Positions 8,163 to 17,188 of a stretch of DNA of 64,000 nucleotides are shown piece after piece. Made by a program: the position numbers and the translations under genes. The stretch covers positions 3,720,001 through 3,784,000 of the forward strand of contig NZ_CP024608.1 in the NCBI RefSeq assembly GCF_002752675.1, read 5' to 3'. The DNA is from Massilia violaceinigra (GTDB lineage Bacteria; Pseudomonadota; Gammaproteobacteria; Burkholderiales; Burkholderiaceae_D). Under the pieces are notes generated by a model, which ran no database searches, was not told the DNA's origin, and saw only the letters and a program-made list of their open reading frames with translations. Numbering within the stretch: the stretch's first letter is position 1; every line of letters starts with the position of its first letter.

Positions 8163-11100
8163 ATGGCTACACGCGCAATCAGAACACGCACTCACCCACG
8201 GCCGCATGCTGTTCCGGCCTACGCCAAGCTGACGCTTCCCCGCCTTTTCGAGCCGCTCCAGCGCACGCGCCTGTTCTCGCTGATCGACCGCTTGCGCGGC
8301 CGGCATGCGGTGCTGTGGATTTCCTCCCCTCCCGGCGCCGGCAAGACCACGCTCGCCGCCAGCTATGCGCTCCAGTGCGAGGCGCCGGTGTTGTGGTGCC
8401 AGCTCGATCAGGGCGACGCCGATCCGGCCACGCTGCTGTTCTTCCTGGCCGACGCCCTGCGCACCCTCGACGGCGCCTTGCCGTGGCACGCGCCGCAAGG
8501 GGCAGGCGATGCGGCACAACACGCGCGTCTGTTCTTCCGCCAGTTCTATGCCCACCTGCCGCCAGCCGCCCTTGTCGTACTCGACAACGCGCACGACGTC
8601 GACTGGGATAACGCCGGCTACCTGCTCGAAGCGGCATGCGCGGAAGTGCCGGCCGGGGTGACGCTGCTGGCCGCCAGCCGCGAAGCGCCGCCCACGTGCC
8701 TGGCGCGCATGGAGCTGGACGGGCGGCTGGGCATGATCGGTTGGGACGCGCTGCGCCTGGACGCGGCCGAGACGCGCGCGCTGACGCAAGCAGACGACCT
8801 GGCCGATCCGGAGGTGGCGCAGTGGCTCTATCTGGTCGATGGCTGGGCGGCGGGCGTTGCGCTGCTGCGCAGTGTCCCTGGACAGCCCCGCGCCGCCCTG
8901 GCGGAAGGGCGCGAAGCGCTGTTCCGCTATTTCGCAGGCGAGATTGTCGGGCGCCTGCCCGCCCAAGCGCAGCACCTGCTGCTGATGCTGGCCTGTTTGC
9001 CGGCCATGTCCGGCGCCGATGCGCACACGCTCACGGGCGACCCTGGCGCGCCGCTGCTGCTCGAACGCTTGTACCGGCGCCGCCTGTTCGTCGAGCGGCG
9101 CGGCGACAGCTACGCTTTCCACGGACTGTTCGGCGCGTTTCTGCGCCAGCAGGCGCGCGAACTGCTCGATCCCGCGCAGCGCCTGGCGTTGACCGCCCAG
9201 GCCGCAGCCATCGCCGATGCGCACGGCCGCATCGATGAAGCGGCAAGCCTGTACATCGAGGCGCAGGCGCATCAGGGGCTGGCAGGCTTGCTGCTGCGCC
9301 GCGCGGCCGGCATGGTGGCCAGTGGCCGTGGCCAGTCATTGCGGCTCTGGATGAGCTGTCTGCCGGCCGACATGGCCGACACGCAGCCCTGGCTCGCCTA
9401 CTGGCATGGCGTTTCGCTGGCCGATGTGCAGCCGCTGCACGCGCGGCGCATCCTGATCCGCGCCGAACGCGCTTTCGAGCAGGCCGGCGACCTGCCGGCG
9501 CGACTGCAGGCGGTGAGCGCCATCATCGACACCTACGACGCCGAATGGGCCGACTTCAGCGCTTTGCCGCGCTGGCTGGCGGTACTGACCGAGGGCGTGC
9601 AGGCGCTCGACCCGGTGGCGCTCGATCCCGCGCTCGACCTGCGGCTGCATTCGCGCATGGCCTGCGCGCTGCTGTACGTGGCGCCGCAATCGCCTTCGCT
9701 GGCGGCGTGCGTACAGCGCGCGCGGCTGGCGCTCGACCAGGTCGACGATCCGCTGGCACGGCTGGAAGCGGGCGCCTGCCTGCTGCGCTACTTCGACTCG
9801 ATGGACAACGCCGGCCGCGCCAACGCGCTGGTGGCGCAGCTTGGCGCGTGCGCCGACGATGCCGCTGTCGGCGCCTCGCACCGGGTGCGCTGGTACGGCC
9901 GGGTGGCGCGCTGGTATAGCAAGGAGGGCGACCTGGGGCAGGCGCAGCGCATCACGGGCGAGGCCCGCCGCATCGTCATCGATGCCGGCCTCGATCCTGT
10001 GCTGTTCCAGTCGCTCGAAGTGCATCATCTGCTCGGCACCGGCGCGGTGGATGCGGCGCGCAGCCTGCTGGACCGGATGCGCGCGGCGCTGCCGGCGTCG
10101 CGTCCCTTGCAACTGGTCGAGCTGAACGACCTCGATGCGCACTGCCTGGCGCTGGCTGGCGACCTGGCCGGCGCGCTGCACGCCGCGCAGGAGACGCTGC
10201 GCCTGGCCGCCGACGCCGGCGTGCCGGCGCGCGAGCGGGCCCGTTTCGACGCTTTCCTTGGCGCCTGCCACGCGTGGGCCGGCGCGTATGCCCCGGCGCT
10301 GGCGTGCTATGGCCAGGCGGTGGCCGCCGCCTACGGCGTGCAAGCGCTGCTGCTGGGCGAAGAACGCGACTTCATCGACGCCTGTGCCAGCGCGGCGAGC
10401 GGCGAGCGCGTGCGCGCGGCAGCGCTGATGGACGCGGCGATGGCCAGCCACCGGCGGCGCCAGGCCACCACCCTGTTTGCGACGGTGCCGGCGCTGGCCG
10501 CGCGGGTGGCGGCGCTGGCGCTGGAAAACGGCATCGATGCGGGCCATGTCGGCGCCATCGTCATGCGTCAGCGGCTGGCGGCGCCGACCCGCTGCGTGCA
10601 AGGCTGGCCATGGCCGGTCGCGGTACGCACGCTCGGGAAATTCGAGCTGACCTTGCACGGCGCCCCGGTGGTCGCCACCGGCAAGGCGCAGCAGCGCCCA
10701 CTGGCCCTGCTCAGAAGCCTGGTGGCGGCCGGCGAGGGCGGCAAGGCGCAGGCGGCGCTGGTCGCGCAGCTGTGGGGCAGCACCGACGTCGCCAAATCGG
10801 CGCTGAACGTGACGGTGCACCGCCTGCGCAAGCTGCTGCTCAGCGACGAGGCGGTGGTCGTTTCCGGCGGCAGAACCCACCTGGCCGAAGCGCGCGTCTG
10901 GACCGACGTGTGCGCGCTGGCCGACCTGTGCGCGTCCATTGCCGGCTTGCCGGCGCACGCCGAGGTGGCGGAAGTGGGGCGCTGCAGCGCCGCGCTGCTC
11001 GATTTGTACCGTGGCCCGTTCTGCGACGGCGCCGACGACACCTGGATCCTGCCGGTACGCGAGCGCGCGCGCAACCTGTTCCTCGGCGCGGTCGGCCAGC

Positions 11101-11345
11101 TTGGGCGGCTGCTCGAAGCGATGCAGGAATGGGGCTGCGCCCTGAGCCTGTACCAGCGCGCGCTGGCGGCCGAGCCGCTGTCGGAGGCGAACTACCGCGG
11201 CTGGATGCGCTGCGCCCACGCGCAGGATGGCGCGGCGGCCGCCTTCGGCGCCTACCGGCGCTGCCGCGACACCCTCTCGATCGTACTTGGCGTATCGCCC
11301 TCGTACGACACCGAAAAGCTGGCCGTCGCACTTGGCCTCAGATAA
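8163..11345 (+). CDS. STAND-type transcriptional activator: AAA/NB-ARC-like ATPase, TPR-like middle, PhoB-like wHTH + BTAD
   Basis: 1060 residues, MalT/SARP-like architecture. The Walker A motif SSPPGAGKTT (K61) is at the N-terminus, with a Walker B-like LVVLDNAHDVDW at about residue 140. A long Ala/Leu-rich helical TPR-like region spans about 380-810. The C-terminus starts VRTLGKFELTLHGAPV (about 821) with an OmpR/PhoB-type winged helix (SALNVTVHRLRKLLL), then a bacterial transcriptional activator domain (LYRGPFCDGADDTWILPVRE). Such proteins bind direct repeats when a ligand triggers ATP-dependent assembly. The ATG at 8163 follows CAGAGAGACC. It is the best candidate to bind the three direct-repeat operators around it. 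Confidence 0.85.
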   Translation: MATRAIRTRTHPRPHAVPAYAKLTLPRLFEPLQRTRLFSLIDRLRGRHAVLWISSPPGAGKTTLAASYALQCEAPVLWCQLDQGDADPATLLFFLADALRTLDGALPWHAPQGAGDAAQHARLFFRQFYAHLPPAALVVLDNAHDVDWDNAGYLLEAACAEVPAGVTLLAASREAPPTCLARMELDGRLGMIGWDALRLDAAETRALTQADDLADPEVAQWLYLVDGWAAGVALLRSVPGQPRAALAEGREALFRYFAGEIVGRLPAQAQHLLLMLACLPAMSGADAHTLTGDPGAPLLLERLYRRRLFVERRGDSYAFHGLFGAFLRQQARELLDPAQRLALTAQAAAIADAHGRIDEAASLYIEAQAHQGLAGLLLRRAAGMVASGRGQSLRLWMSCLPADMADTQPWLAYWHGVSLADVQPLHARRILIRAERAFEQAGDLPARLQAVSAIIDTYDAEWADFSALPRWLAVLTEGVQALDPVALDPALDLRLHSRMACALLYVAPQSPSLAACVQRARLALDQVDDPLARLEAGACLLRYFDSMDNAGRANALVAQLGACADDAAVGASHRVRWYGRVARWYSKEGDLGQAQRITGEARRIVIDAGLDPVLFQSLEVHHLLGTGAVDAARSLLDRMRAALPASRPLQLVELNDLDAHCLALAGDLAGALHAAQETLRLAADAGVPARERARFDAFLGACHAWAGAYAPALACYGQAVAAAYGVQALLLGEERDFIDACASAASGERVRAAALMDAAMASHRRRQATTLFATVPALAARVAALALENGIDAGHVGAIVMRQRLAAPTRCVQGWPWPVAVRTLGKFELTLHGAPVVATGKAQQRPLALLRSLVAAGEGGKAQAALVAQLWGSTDVAKSALNVTVHRLRKLLLSDEAVVVSGGRTHLAEARVWTDVCALADLCASIAGLPAHAEVAEVGRCSAALLDLYRGPFCDGADDTWILPVRERARNLFLGAVGQLGRLLEAMQEWGCALSLYQRALAAEPLSEANYRGWMRCAHAQDGAAAAFGAYRRCRDTLSIVLGVSPSYDTEKLAVALGLR

Positions 11346-11443
11346 AAATTCACTTCCAGTCGACAATATTTCCCAACCGGGTCAGACCTCGGTTAGGAAA
11401 CGTTGCTGTGTGATTCTTGTCAAAAATGCAGTAAATTGGTCTT

Positions 11444-11478
11444 CTGTAATCCATCTGTAATTCGCTCTCCCTGATGAT
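11444..11478 (+). promoter_or_regulatory. Putative direct-repeat operator and -10 box for the DUF1800-DUF1501 operon
   Basis: CTGTAAT-CCAT-CTGTAAT (11444-11461) is a perfect 7-bp direct repeat with 4-bp spacer, followed after 11 bp by GATGAT (11473-11478). It has the same strand sense relative to its gene and the same spacing as the other two sites. It also resembles a Pho box (CTGTCAT repeats) with C replaced by A. Confidence 0.6.
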
Positions 11479-11549
11479 GTTCGCTGTTCGGCCTGTCTTT
11501 GTCGCTTCGACCAAGGCGCGGATACGACAACGACAACAGGGAGGTTGAA

Positions 11550-13391
11550 ATGCAAGGTAGCAGAGTGTGGATGTGGGCGCCCGTGTGCCTGATGGTGGCC
11601 GCGCCGGCGTTTGCGGCGACAGTGACGGTCGAATACAGCGGCAGGGCGCCGTTTGCGCTGGGCAGTACGGTATGGCTGCTCGGCAAGCTCGACGGCGTGG
11701 GACGCAGCATGGAATTTTCCGTCAACGGCGTTCCGGGCGGTAACGCCGCCGTGGGCACCGTCAATTCGCAAAACGGCAAGTACGTTGCACCGATGGTGAT
11801 GCCGGCCAACAAGGCGGTCACCATTTCCGCAAAGACGTACGGGACAGCGCCCGTGTCCGGATCGATCGTGCTGCCGTTGCGTACCGCTGTCGCGACGCCG
11901 ACGCCAACACCGACGCCGACGCCAACGCCAACGCCAACGCCAACGCCAACGCCAACGCCGATCCCGGTTCCAGACGCAGCCAAGGTAGCCGCGGTACGCT
12001 TCCTGGAACAGGCCAGCTTCGGTGCCACCGCGGCCGAGGTAGCCCAGTTGCAAACCATCGGCCAGAACGCATGGCTGACCCAGCAGTTTGCCACGCCGGC
12101 CAGCCCGATGCCGGTTGCAAGCAGCCTGAACCAGCAGGCCACCAATTGGTACCGCAACATGGCGACAGGCAAGGACCAGCTGCGCCAGCGCATGATCTTT
12201 GCGCTGTCGCAAATCTTCGTCGTTTCAGCCGACAAGAATCCCTACCCGAACGAAATGCAACCCTGGCTGATGACCTTGCAGAAGCACGCCTTCGGCAACT
12301 TCAACAGCCTGCTGCGCGAGATGACCTTGAACCCGGCCATGGGCAAGTATCTCGACCTGGGCAACAGCGTCATGCCGTCGCCCAACGAAAACTACGCGCG
12401 CGAAGTGATGCAGCTGTTTACCATCGGCACAACCATGCTGAACCAGGATGGCAGCGCCCAGCTCGACCGCAACGGCGAGACCATTTCCGCCTACACCCAG
12501 GCCGACATCGGCGAATTCTCGCGCGCGCTGAGCGGCTGGACCTACGCCGGCACCAACGCTACCGGCATCAACTGGGAAAACTTCACCGGCCCCTTGCAGC
12601 CGCGCGACGCCTATCACGACAAGGGCGCCAAGACCTTGCTCAACGGTACGCAGTTGCCAGCCGGGCAAAACACGGTGCAGGATTACGACGCGGTGATGCA
12701 GAACCTGTTCCAGCATCCGAACCTGCCGCCATTCATCGCCACGCGCCTGATCCGTGCGTTTGTGACGAGTAATCCGAGCCCGGCCTACATCAAGCGCGTG
12801 GCCGATGTGTTCGCCCAAGGCCCGGCGGGCCGCGGCGATCTGGCCGCCACCCTGCGCGCGGTGCTGACCGACGTCGAAGCGCGTCCGGCCACGCCCGGCG
12901 CAACCCATGGCCAGCTCAAGGATCCGATCATGCACACGCTCGGCTTGGTGCGCGCGCTCAATGGGCAGGTGCTGGACCCGACCAATCTGTTCTGGAGTTA
13001 CCACGGCGTCGGCCAGGAGCTGCTCAAGTCGCCGAGCGTGTTCAATTTCTACTCGCCGATGACCCGTCTGCCGGGTTCGCCGGCCTTGTACGGACCGGAG
13101 TTCCAGATCTATTCGCCGAGCCTGGCGGTAACGCGCGCCAACCTGGCCTATAACCTGATCGCGGGCAACCTGAGCAGCATGGTGAAGATCGACATCACGC
13201 CGTACGTGAACGCGGCGGGCGATCCGGCCAAGCTCATCAATCTGGTGGACACGAACTTGCTGTCCGGCCGCATGCGTCCGGCAACCCGTACCCAGCTCGG
13301 CGTGACGATCCAGGCCATCAGCGATCCGCGCCAGCGCGCGATCACGGCACTGTATCTGAGCGCGGTTTCCGATTTCGCCGTGCACCTGTAA
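11550..13391 (+). CDS. Secreted DUF1800 protein with N-terminal adhesion-like module and Thr-Pro linker
   Basis: 613 residues. A Sec signal peptide (1-about 24, PAFA) precedes a roughly 90-residue beta module (ATVTVEYSGRAPFALGS ... GTVNSQNGKYVAPM). A (Thr-Pro)n linker follows at about residues 116-137. The rest is DUF1800 (AAVRFLEQASFGATAAEV, MIFALSQIFVVS, MGKYLDLGNS, NENYAREVMQLFTIG, ending in YLSAVSDFAVHL). The function of DUF1800 is unknown; it is normally paired with DUF1501, as here (28 bases downstream). The start at 11550 has GGGAGG upstream; the open frame begins 51 bases earlier without a signal sequence. The N-terminal module is shared with the protein at 15614. Confidence 0.9.
   Translation: MQGSRVWMWAPVCLMVAAPAFAATVTVEYSGRAPFALGSTVWLLGKLDGVGRSMEFSVNGVPGGNAAVGTVNSQNGKYVAPMVMPANKAVTISAKTYGTAPVSGSIVLPLRTAVATPTPTPTPTPTPTPTPTPTPTPIPVPDAAKVAAVRFLEQASFGATAAEVAQLQTIGQNAWLTQQFATPASPMPVASSLNQQATNWYRNMATGKDQLRQRMIFALSQIFVVSADKNPYPNEMQPWLMTLQKHAFGNFNSLLREMTLNPAMGKYLDLGNSVMPSPNENYAREVMQLFTIGTTMLNQDGSAQLDRNGETISAYTQADIGEFSRALSGWTYAGTNATGINWENFTGPLQPRDAYHDKGAKTLLNGTQLPAGQNTVQDYDAVMQNLFQHPNLPPFIATRLIRAFVTSNPSPAYIKRVADVFAQGPAGRGDLAATLRAVLTDVEARPATPGATHGQLKDPIMHTLGLVRALNGQVLDPTNLFWSYHGVGQELLKSPSVFNFYSPMTRLPGSPALYGPEFQIYSPSLAVTRANLAYNLIAGNLSSMVKIDITPYVNAAGDPAKLINLVDTNLLSGRMRPATRTQLGVTIQAISDPRQRAITALYLSAVSDFAVHL
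11894..11961 (+). repeat. Hexanucleotide repeat encoding the Thr-Pro linker
   Basis: About eleven tandem units of GACGCC/AACGCC (ACGCCN on another register) encode alternating Thr and Pro. The run is in frame, so gain or loss of units changes only linker length. Confidence 0.9.
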
Positions 13392-13419
13392 GCGGCCTTT
13401 ACCCTACAAAGGATTCAAG

Positions 13420-14796
13420 ATGGATACAGTTTCGACCTCGCGCCGGGGATTTTTGCGCGGTAGCGCCCAGGCCAGCCTGCTGGGCACCCTGTCGGGCATG
13501 GGCCTGCTGGGGGCGGCACCCGCACAGGCCGCCGTCACCGATTACAAGGCCCTCGTGTGCCTGTACATGTTCGGCGGCAATGACGGCAACAATATGATCG
13601 TGCCGCTCGACGCGGCGCACTACGCCAAATATTCCGCGGCACGCAGCGCGGCCGGGCTGGCCTTGTCGACCTCGGCCAAGACCCTGCTGGCGCCGCGCAC
13701 GGCCACCCTGCAGGCGGTGCCCGATGCGCTGGCGCAATCGTTCGGATTTCACTACGGCATGCCGGAAATCGACGCACTGTTCGGCCAGGGCGAAGTGGCG
13801 GCCGTACTCAACGTCGGCAGTTTGCGCCAGCCGCTGACCAAGGCCCAGTACGTGGCCGGTACGGCGAATCCGTCGCAGCTGTTTTCGCATCCCGACCAGA
13901 CCTTGCAGAACCAGGCCGGCACGCCGGCCGGCGCAGGCACGGGCTGGGGCGGGCGCCTGCTCGATGTGCTGGGCAGCACGGGGCGGCTTGACGCGGTCTC
14001 GGTCGGCGCCGGCGGCCTGTTCGTGGAAGGCGCCAGCGTGCACGGCAACCGTCTGCCGGAGTCCGGTGAACTGGGCCTGGCCGGCATGAACTTCTGGCCG
14101 CAGGCCCAGGCCGATACGCGGCGCGATGCCTTGCGCCAGATCCTGAGCAGCGAAAATCCGAACCTGATGGCCAACGCCGCCAACAAGGCGCTGCTGCAGG
14201 GGATGGCCCTGGTGGATGACCTGGCCAAGGCGAATGCGGCCACGCCGTTGAATACGGTGTTCCCCGGTTTTGCGCTGGCCACGCAGCTGCACACGGTGGC
14301 GCAACTGATTCGCCAGCGCGCCGCGCAGGGACCCGGACGGCAAGTGTTTTTTGTGTCGATCGGCGGCTTCGATACGCACGGCGGGCAGGTGTACCAGCAG
14401 TGGAACGTGCTGCGCCAGGTATCGCAGTCGGTGGCCGCATTTCAGCAGGCGCTCGGCGAAATCGGCCACAAGCAGAGCGTGACGACCTTCACGATGTCGG
14501 ATTTCGGACGTACGCTCACGGCCAATTCCGGCGGAACCGATCATGGTTGGGGCAACCACCATCTGGTGATCGGGGCGGCGGTCAAGGGCGGCGTGTACGG
14601 CAAATTCCCCGACTTTACCTTGGGTGGGCCGGATGACGCGACCGGACGGGGGGTGTGGATTCCGCAGTTCTCGAACCAGCAGGTGGGCGCGACGCTGGGC
14701 AGGTGGTTCGGGGCCAATCCGGAGATGCTCGCCAGTAAAGTATTCAAGGACGAGTTGGCGAAATTTGCGGTCAGCGATCTGGGTTTCATGGGCTGA
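13420..14796 (+). CDS. Tat-exported DUF1501 protein
   Basis: 458 residues. A twin-arginine signal, SRRGFLRG at residues 7-14, followed by a hydrophobic stretch to APAQA (about 37), predicts folded export. The mature protein has the sulfatase/phosphatase-like DUF1501 landmarks VCLYMFGGNDGNNMIVPLD, VSIGGFDTHGGQ and TMSDFGRTLTANSGGTDHGWGNHH, residues likely to hold metal. The enzymatic role is unproven. It follows the DUF1800 gene by 28 bases with AAAGGA before its ATG, so the two form an operon ended by the terminator at 14833. Confidence 0.92.
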   Translation: MDTVSTSRRGFLRGSAQASLLGTLSGMGLLGAAPAQAAVTDYKALVCLYMFGGNDGNNMIVPLDAAHYAKYSAARSAAGLALSTSAKTLLAPRTATLQAVPDALAQSFGFHYGMPEIDALFGQGEVAAVLNVGSLRQPLTKAQYVAGTANPSQLFSHPDQTLQNQAGTPAGAGTGWGGRLLDVLGSTGRLDAVSVGAGGLFVEGASVHGNRLPESGELGLAGMNFWPQAQADTRRDALRQILSSENPNLMANAANKALLQGMALVDDLAKANAATPLNTVFPGFALATQLHTVAQLIRQRAAQGPGRQVFFVSIGGFDTHGGQVYQQWNVLRQVSQSVAAFQQALGEIGHKQSVTTFTMSDFGRTLTANSGGTDHGWGNHHLVIGAAVKGGVYGKFPDFTLGGPDDATGRGVWIPQFSNQQVGATLGRWFGANPEMLASKVFKDELAKFAVSDLGFMG

Positions 14797-14832
14797 TCGC
14801 AGGGGTTGATATCAGTACCGGCTCTGTCTTTG

Positions 14833-14859
14833 CCGCGCGGATGTTCGCGCGGTTTTTTT
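14833..14859 (+). terminator. Intrinsic terminator after the DUF1800-DUF1501 operon
   Basis: CCGCGCG-GATGTT-CGCGCGG is a perfect 7-bp stem followed by seven T residues. This is the strongest hairpin in this part of the window. Confidence 0.9.
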
Positions 14860-14865
14860 ATGCGC

Positions 14866-15312
14866 TCAGCCCTGCGAACGGCTGTCGGGCAGGTCGACGA
14901 AATCGTCGCAGCGGTCCAGGCCCTGCATCACCTGCAACAGCGCGTCGGGTGGACGCACCAGCTTGCGCGATGCCAGGTCGAGCCAGCCGACAGTTGAACT
15001 GACCCGGGCCGCCAGCGTCCCTTTGCGGAAGAACTCGTTGCGGATGATCATGCGGCTGCCATCGTCCGACAGGCCGGCCAGCGCCATCGTCACGCCGACC
15101 TCGTCGAGCAGGTGGAACTCGCGGAAGTAGGTGACTTCATCCTTCATCACCACCGGGCCGATTTTCAGGCGCATGAACTCGGCCATGGGAAAGCCGTGAT
15201 CGGCGAAGAACATCATGCGCACATCGGCCGATTTGTCCAGGTAGGCCGTGTTGCGCATGTGGGCGTTGAAGTCCATGTCGCCCCATCCGGCGACCAGCGT
15301 TTTTTGGTACAT
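14866..15312 (-). CDS. Hotdog-fold acyl-CoA thioesterase (YbgC/4HBT-like)
   Basis: 148 residues. GWGDMDFNAHMRNTAYLD (about 9-26) corresponds to the D-x-x-x-H-x-x-N region of the 4-hydroxybenzoyl-CoA thioesterase family, which hydrolyses acyl-CoA thioesters in the cytoplasm. The substrate cannot be told. The ATG at 15312 has AAGGAGC upstream. It runs convergent to the DUF1501 gene and seems unrelated to the secretion locus around it. Confidence 0.85.
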   Translation of the reverse strand: MYQKTLVAGWGDMDFNAHMRNTAYLDKSADVRMMFFADHGFPMAEFMRLKIGPVVMKDEVTYFREFHLLDEVGVTMALAGLSDDGSRMIIRNEFFRKGTLAARVSSTVGWLDLASRKLVRPPDALLQVMQGLDRCDDFVDLPDSRSQG

Positions 15313-15613
15313 GCGATGCTCCTTGTGTGAGTCTGGGTTGCAGGGCCGGCCCGCTTGGGCGCCAGCCGGCCAGCGCCGCGTTTTTCGGGCCGGTGCTTGC
15401 CTTCTGATTTGCCATCTTCACAGCCGCGCCGGGAAAACGGGAGGTTTCGGCGTCTTTGCATGCGCGTGATTAGCAACGGGCCAACAGTGCGTGCGTCATC
15501 ATACTGGATTTCCTGTTGCCGGATCAGTCGCAAAACCTGGCCCATGTTGAACTTTCGTGGAGCGGTGCGGCCGCTTGGTGGCGCGCAGCCCCGGCGTGGC
15601 CGGGGCGGCATCC
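15313..15613. other. Intergenic region, no gene seen
   Basis: About 300 bases between the thioesterase start and the stop of the secreted-protein gene. No credible coding frame or RNA gene was seen. It should hold the thioesterase promoter. The hairpin at 15588-15606 is the only structured element noticed. Confidence 0.6.
15588..15606 (-). terminator. GC-rich hairpin after the secreted-protein gene
   Basis: GCCCCGG-CGTGG-CCGGGGC is a perfect 7-bp stem just past the stop codon at 15614. There is no T tract on the minus strand, so terminator function is only probable. Confidence 0.4.
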
Positions 15614-17065
15614 TTACCAGCTGGCCTGGAAGGAGTTGACGTTGAACTTCGGGTTGCCGGTGATGGTGCGGGTGTCGACGAATTCGAAGGAACCCATTTG
15701 AATGCGCTGCAGCTGCGAAATGGTGTCCGGGCTCCAGTTGGCGCTTGGCTCACCGGTGACGAAGGCATTGCTGCCGATGTCGGCCACGTACACGCCGTAA
15801 CGCTTCATCGCCGTGGCGATCGCACGCGCCTGGGTGTTCCAGCTGGCCGGAATTACGAAGTCGCTGCGCAGGCGCATCACCGCGCCGAACGGAATGCCGT
15901 TCGCGGTCGCGCCACCGGCGTAGTGGGTGGCTGGCCAGACGAATGATCTGGCCAGCACGCGGTCGGCGAAGGTGACGCGCAGCGCGTGGCGCACTTCGCC
16001 GCTCGACGCTTCATCGGCGCGCATCAACAGCGGCAGGATCGGCAGGCCGGCGGCATCGGCCGAGGTCCAGGTTGTCGGGCGCATCTGGTTCGACTTGAGG
16101 TTCCACGCCGCGGTCGAGTAGGCGTGCCACTGGCCCTTGACCTTGTAGGTGAAGTAGCTCTCCCACAGGCGGCAGGCGTTCTTTTCGACCACCAGCACGT
16201 GGCGGTCGCCGCACTGCTGCGGATCGTTGCAGTTGCCGTATTCGGCCTTGACGACGTTGTCGTTCGGGTAGGGGAAGCGCTGGCTCGCGGTGGGCAGCGC
16301 GCTGCAGCCGCGCGTGAGCGTGTGGGCGGCGTCGGGCGCGGCGCAGTCGCTTTCGTCCGGCACGCCGTCGCCGTTGCCCGAGTTCGGATCGGTGATCGCA
16401 AACGAGACGCGCGGCCAGGTGGTGGTGCTGGCGTCGACCACGTTGTAGGGAATGCCGTAGTAGGTGGAATAGTCGGCCTGGTTGACGTTGCGGCCGAAGT
16501 CCATGTGCAGCGCGCGCGTGTTGCCGACGCTGTTGATCCAGGCGTTGCTGCTGGCGTGGGCGGGGAAGCGCACCAGGTCGTCGATGCGGGTGTTGAAGAC
16601 GGCGGTGGCGGGAAACATCTCGCAGCCGGCGATGGACGGGCCGGCCGTTGGTGTCGGCGTCGGTGTTGGCGGTGGGGTCGGTGTGGGTGTCGGGGTCGGA
16701 GTCGGCGTCGGGGTTGGCGTGGTGCTGCTGCGGAAGGTCAGCATGGTGCTCGCCGATGCCGGTGGATCGCTGCGGTAGGTGGCCGTGACGGTCACCGCGT
16801 TGTTCGGCGGCGTTGCCAGCGGGGCGAGGTATTCGCCGTTCTGAGAGTTGATGGTGCCGACCGTCGCGTTACCGCGGGGGATGCCGTTGACCGAAAAGGC
16901 CATCGACTTGCCGACGCCATCGAGCTTACCGACGAACCAGACCTTGCCGCCCAGTGGGAAGGGGTTTTTGCCATTGTGTTCAATGGTGACCGTGGAAGCG
17001 AAGCCGGGTGCGGCCAGCAGCATGCTGCAAAGACCGCCCCAGGCGAGTGTGTGAGTTAATTGCAT
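15614..17065 (-). CDS. Secreted protein of unknown function sharing the N-terminal module and Thr-Pro linker with the DUF1800 protein
   Basis: 483 residues. Signal peptide 1-about 24 (APGFA). Residues about 25-105 (STVTIEHNGKNPFPLGGKVW, GKLDGVGKSMAFSVNGIP, GTINSQNGEY) are plainly homologous to the start of the 11550 protein. A Thr-Pro linker follows, then a Cys-bearing domain with MFPATAVFNTRIDDL, ALHMDFGRN, GDRHVLVVEKNACRLWE, TSADAAGLPILPLLMRADE and FVTGEPSANWSPDTISQL. I recognise this last pattern only as an unnamed family of exported bacterial proteins. The ATG at 17065 is preceded by GGAG; the frame is open 135 bases further but without an export signal. The promoter carries the operator at 17189-17223. 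Confidence 0.85.
   Translation of the reverse strand: MQLTHTLAWGGLCSMLLAAPGFASTVTIEHNGKNPFPLGGKVWFVGKLDGVGKSMAFSVNGIPRGNATVGTINSQNGEYLAPLATPPNNAVTVTATYRSDPPASASTMLTFRSSTTPTPTPTPTPTPTPTPPPTPTPTPTAGPSIAGCEMFPATAVFNTRIDDLVRFPAHASSNAWINSVGNTRALHMDFGRNVNQADYSTYYGIPYNVVDASTTTWPRVSFAITDPNSGNGDGVPDESDCAAPDAAHTLTRGCSALPTASQRFPYPNDNVVKAEYGNCNDPQQCGDRHVLVVEKNACRLWESYFTYKVKGQWHAYSTAAWNLKSNQMRPTTWTSADAAGLPILPLLMRADEASSGEVRHALRVTFADRVLARSFVWPATHYAGGATANGIPFGAVMRLRSDFVIPASWNTQARAIATAMKRYGVYVADIGSNAFVTGEPSANWSPDTISQLQRIQMGSFEFVDTRTITGNPKFNVNSFQASW
16648..16720 (-). repeat. Repeat encoding the Thr-Pro linker of the secreted protein
   Basis: Degenerate 6-bp units (GTCGGC/GTTGGC/GTCGGG on the plus strand) encode roughly 12 Thr-Pro dipeptides on the minus strand. 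This parallels the linker at 11894-11961. Confidence 0.85.
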
Positions 17066-17188
17066 GGATTCTCCAGTTAAAAGTAGAGGCACAAGGTCCT
17101 TGTGCCGAATCTCGCTATTCCGGCCACCACGTTCGTCGTGCCGCGCAGGCGGGAATGAGGACGGTGCAGGAACGGCGAGGGCGCGCCC

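Noticed and set aside
8058..9272. Upstream extension of the receiver-protein frame
   Set aside because: The extra 405 codons lie antisense to the ATPase domain of the 8163 activator and have shadow composition; the receiver starts at 8057.
11894..11961. Tandem repeat considered as CRISPR or minisatellite regulator
   Set aside because: The 6-bp units are in frame, without spacers, and encode a Thr-Pro linker.
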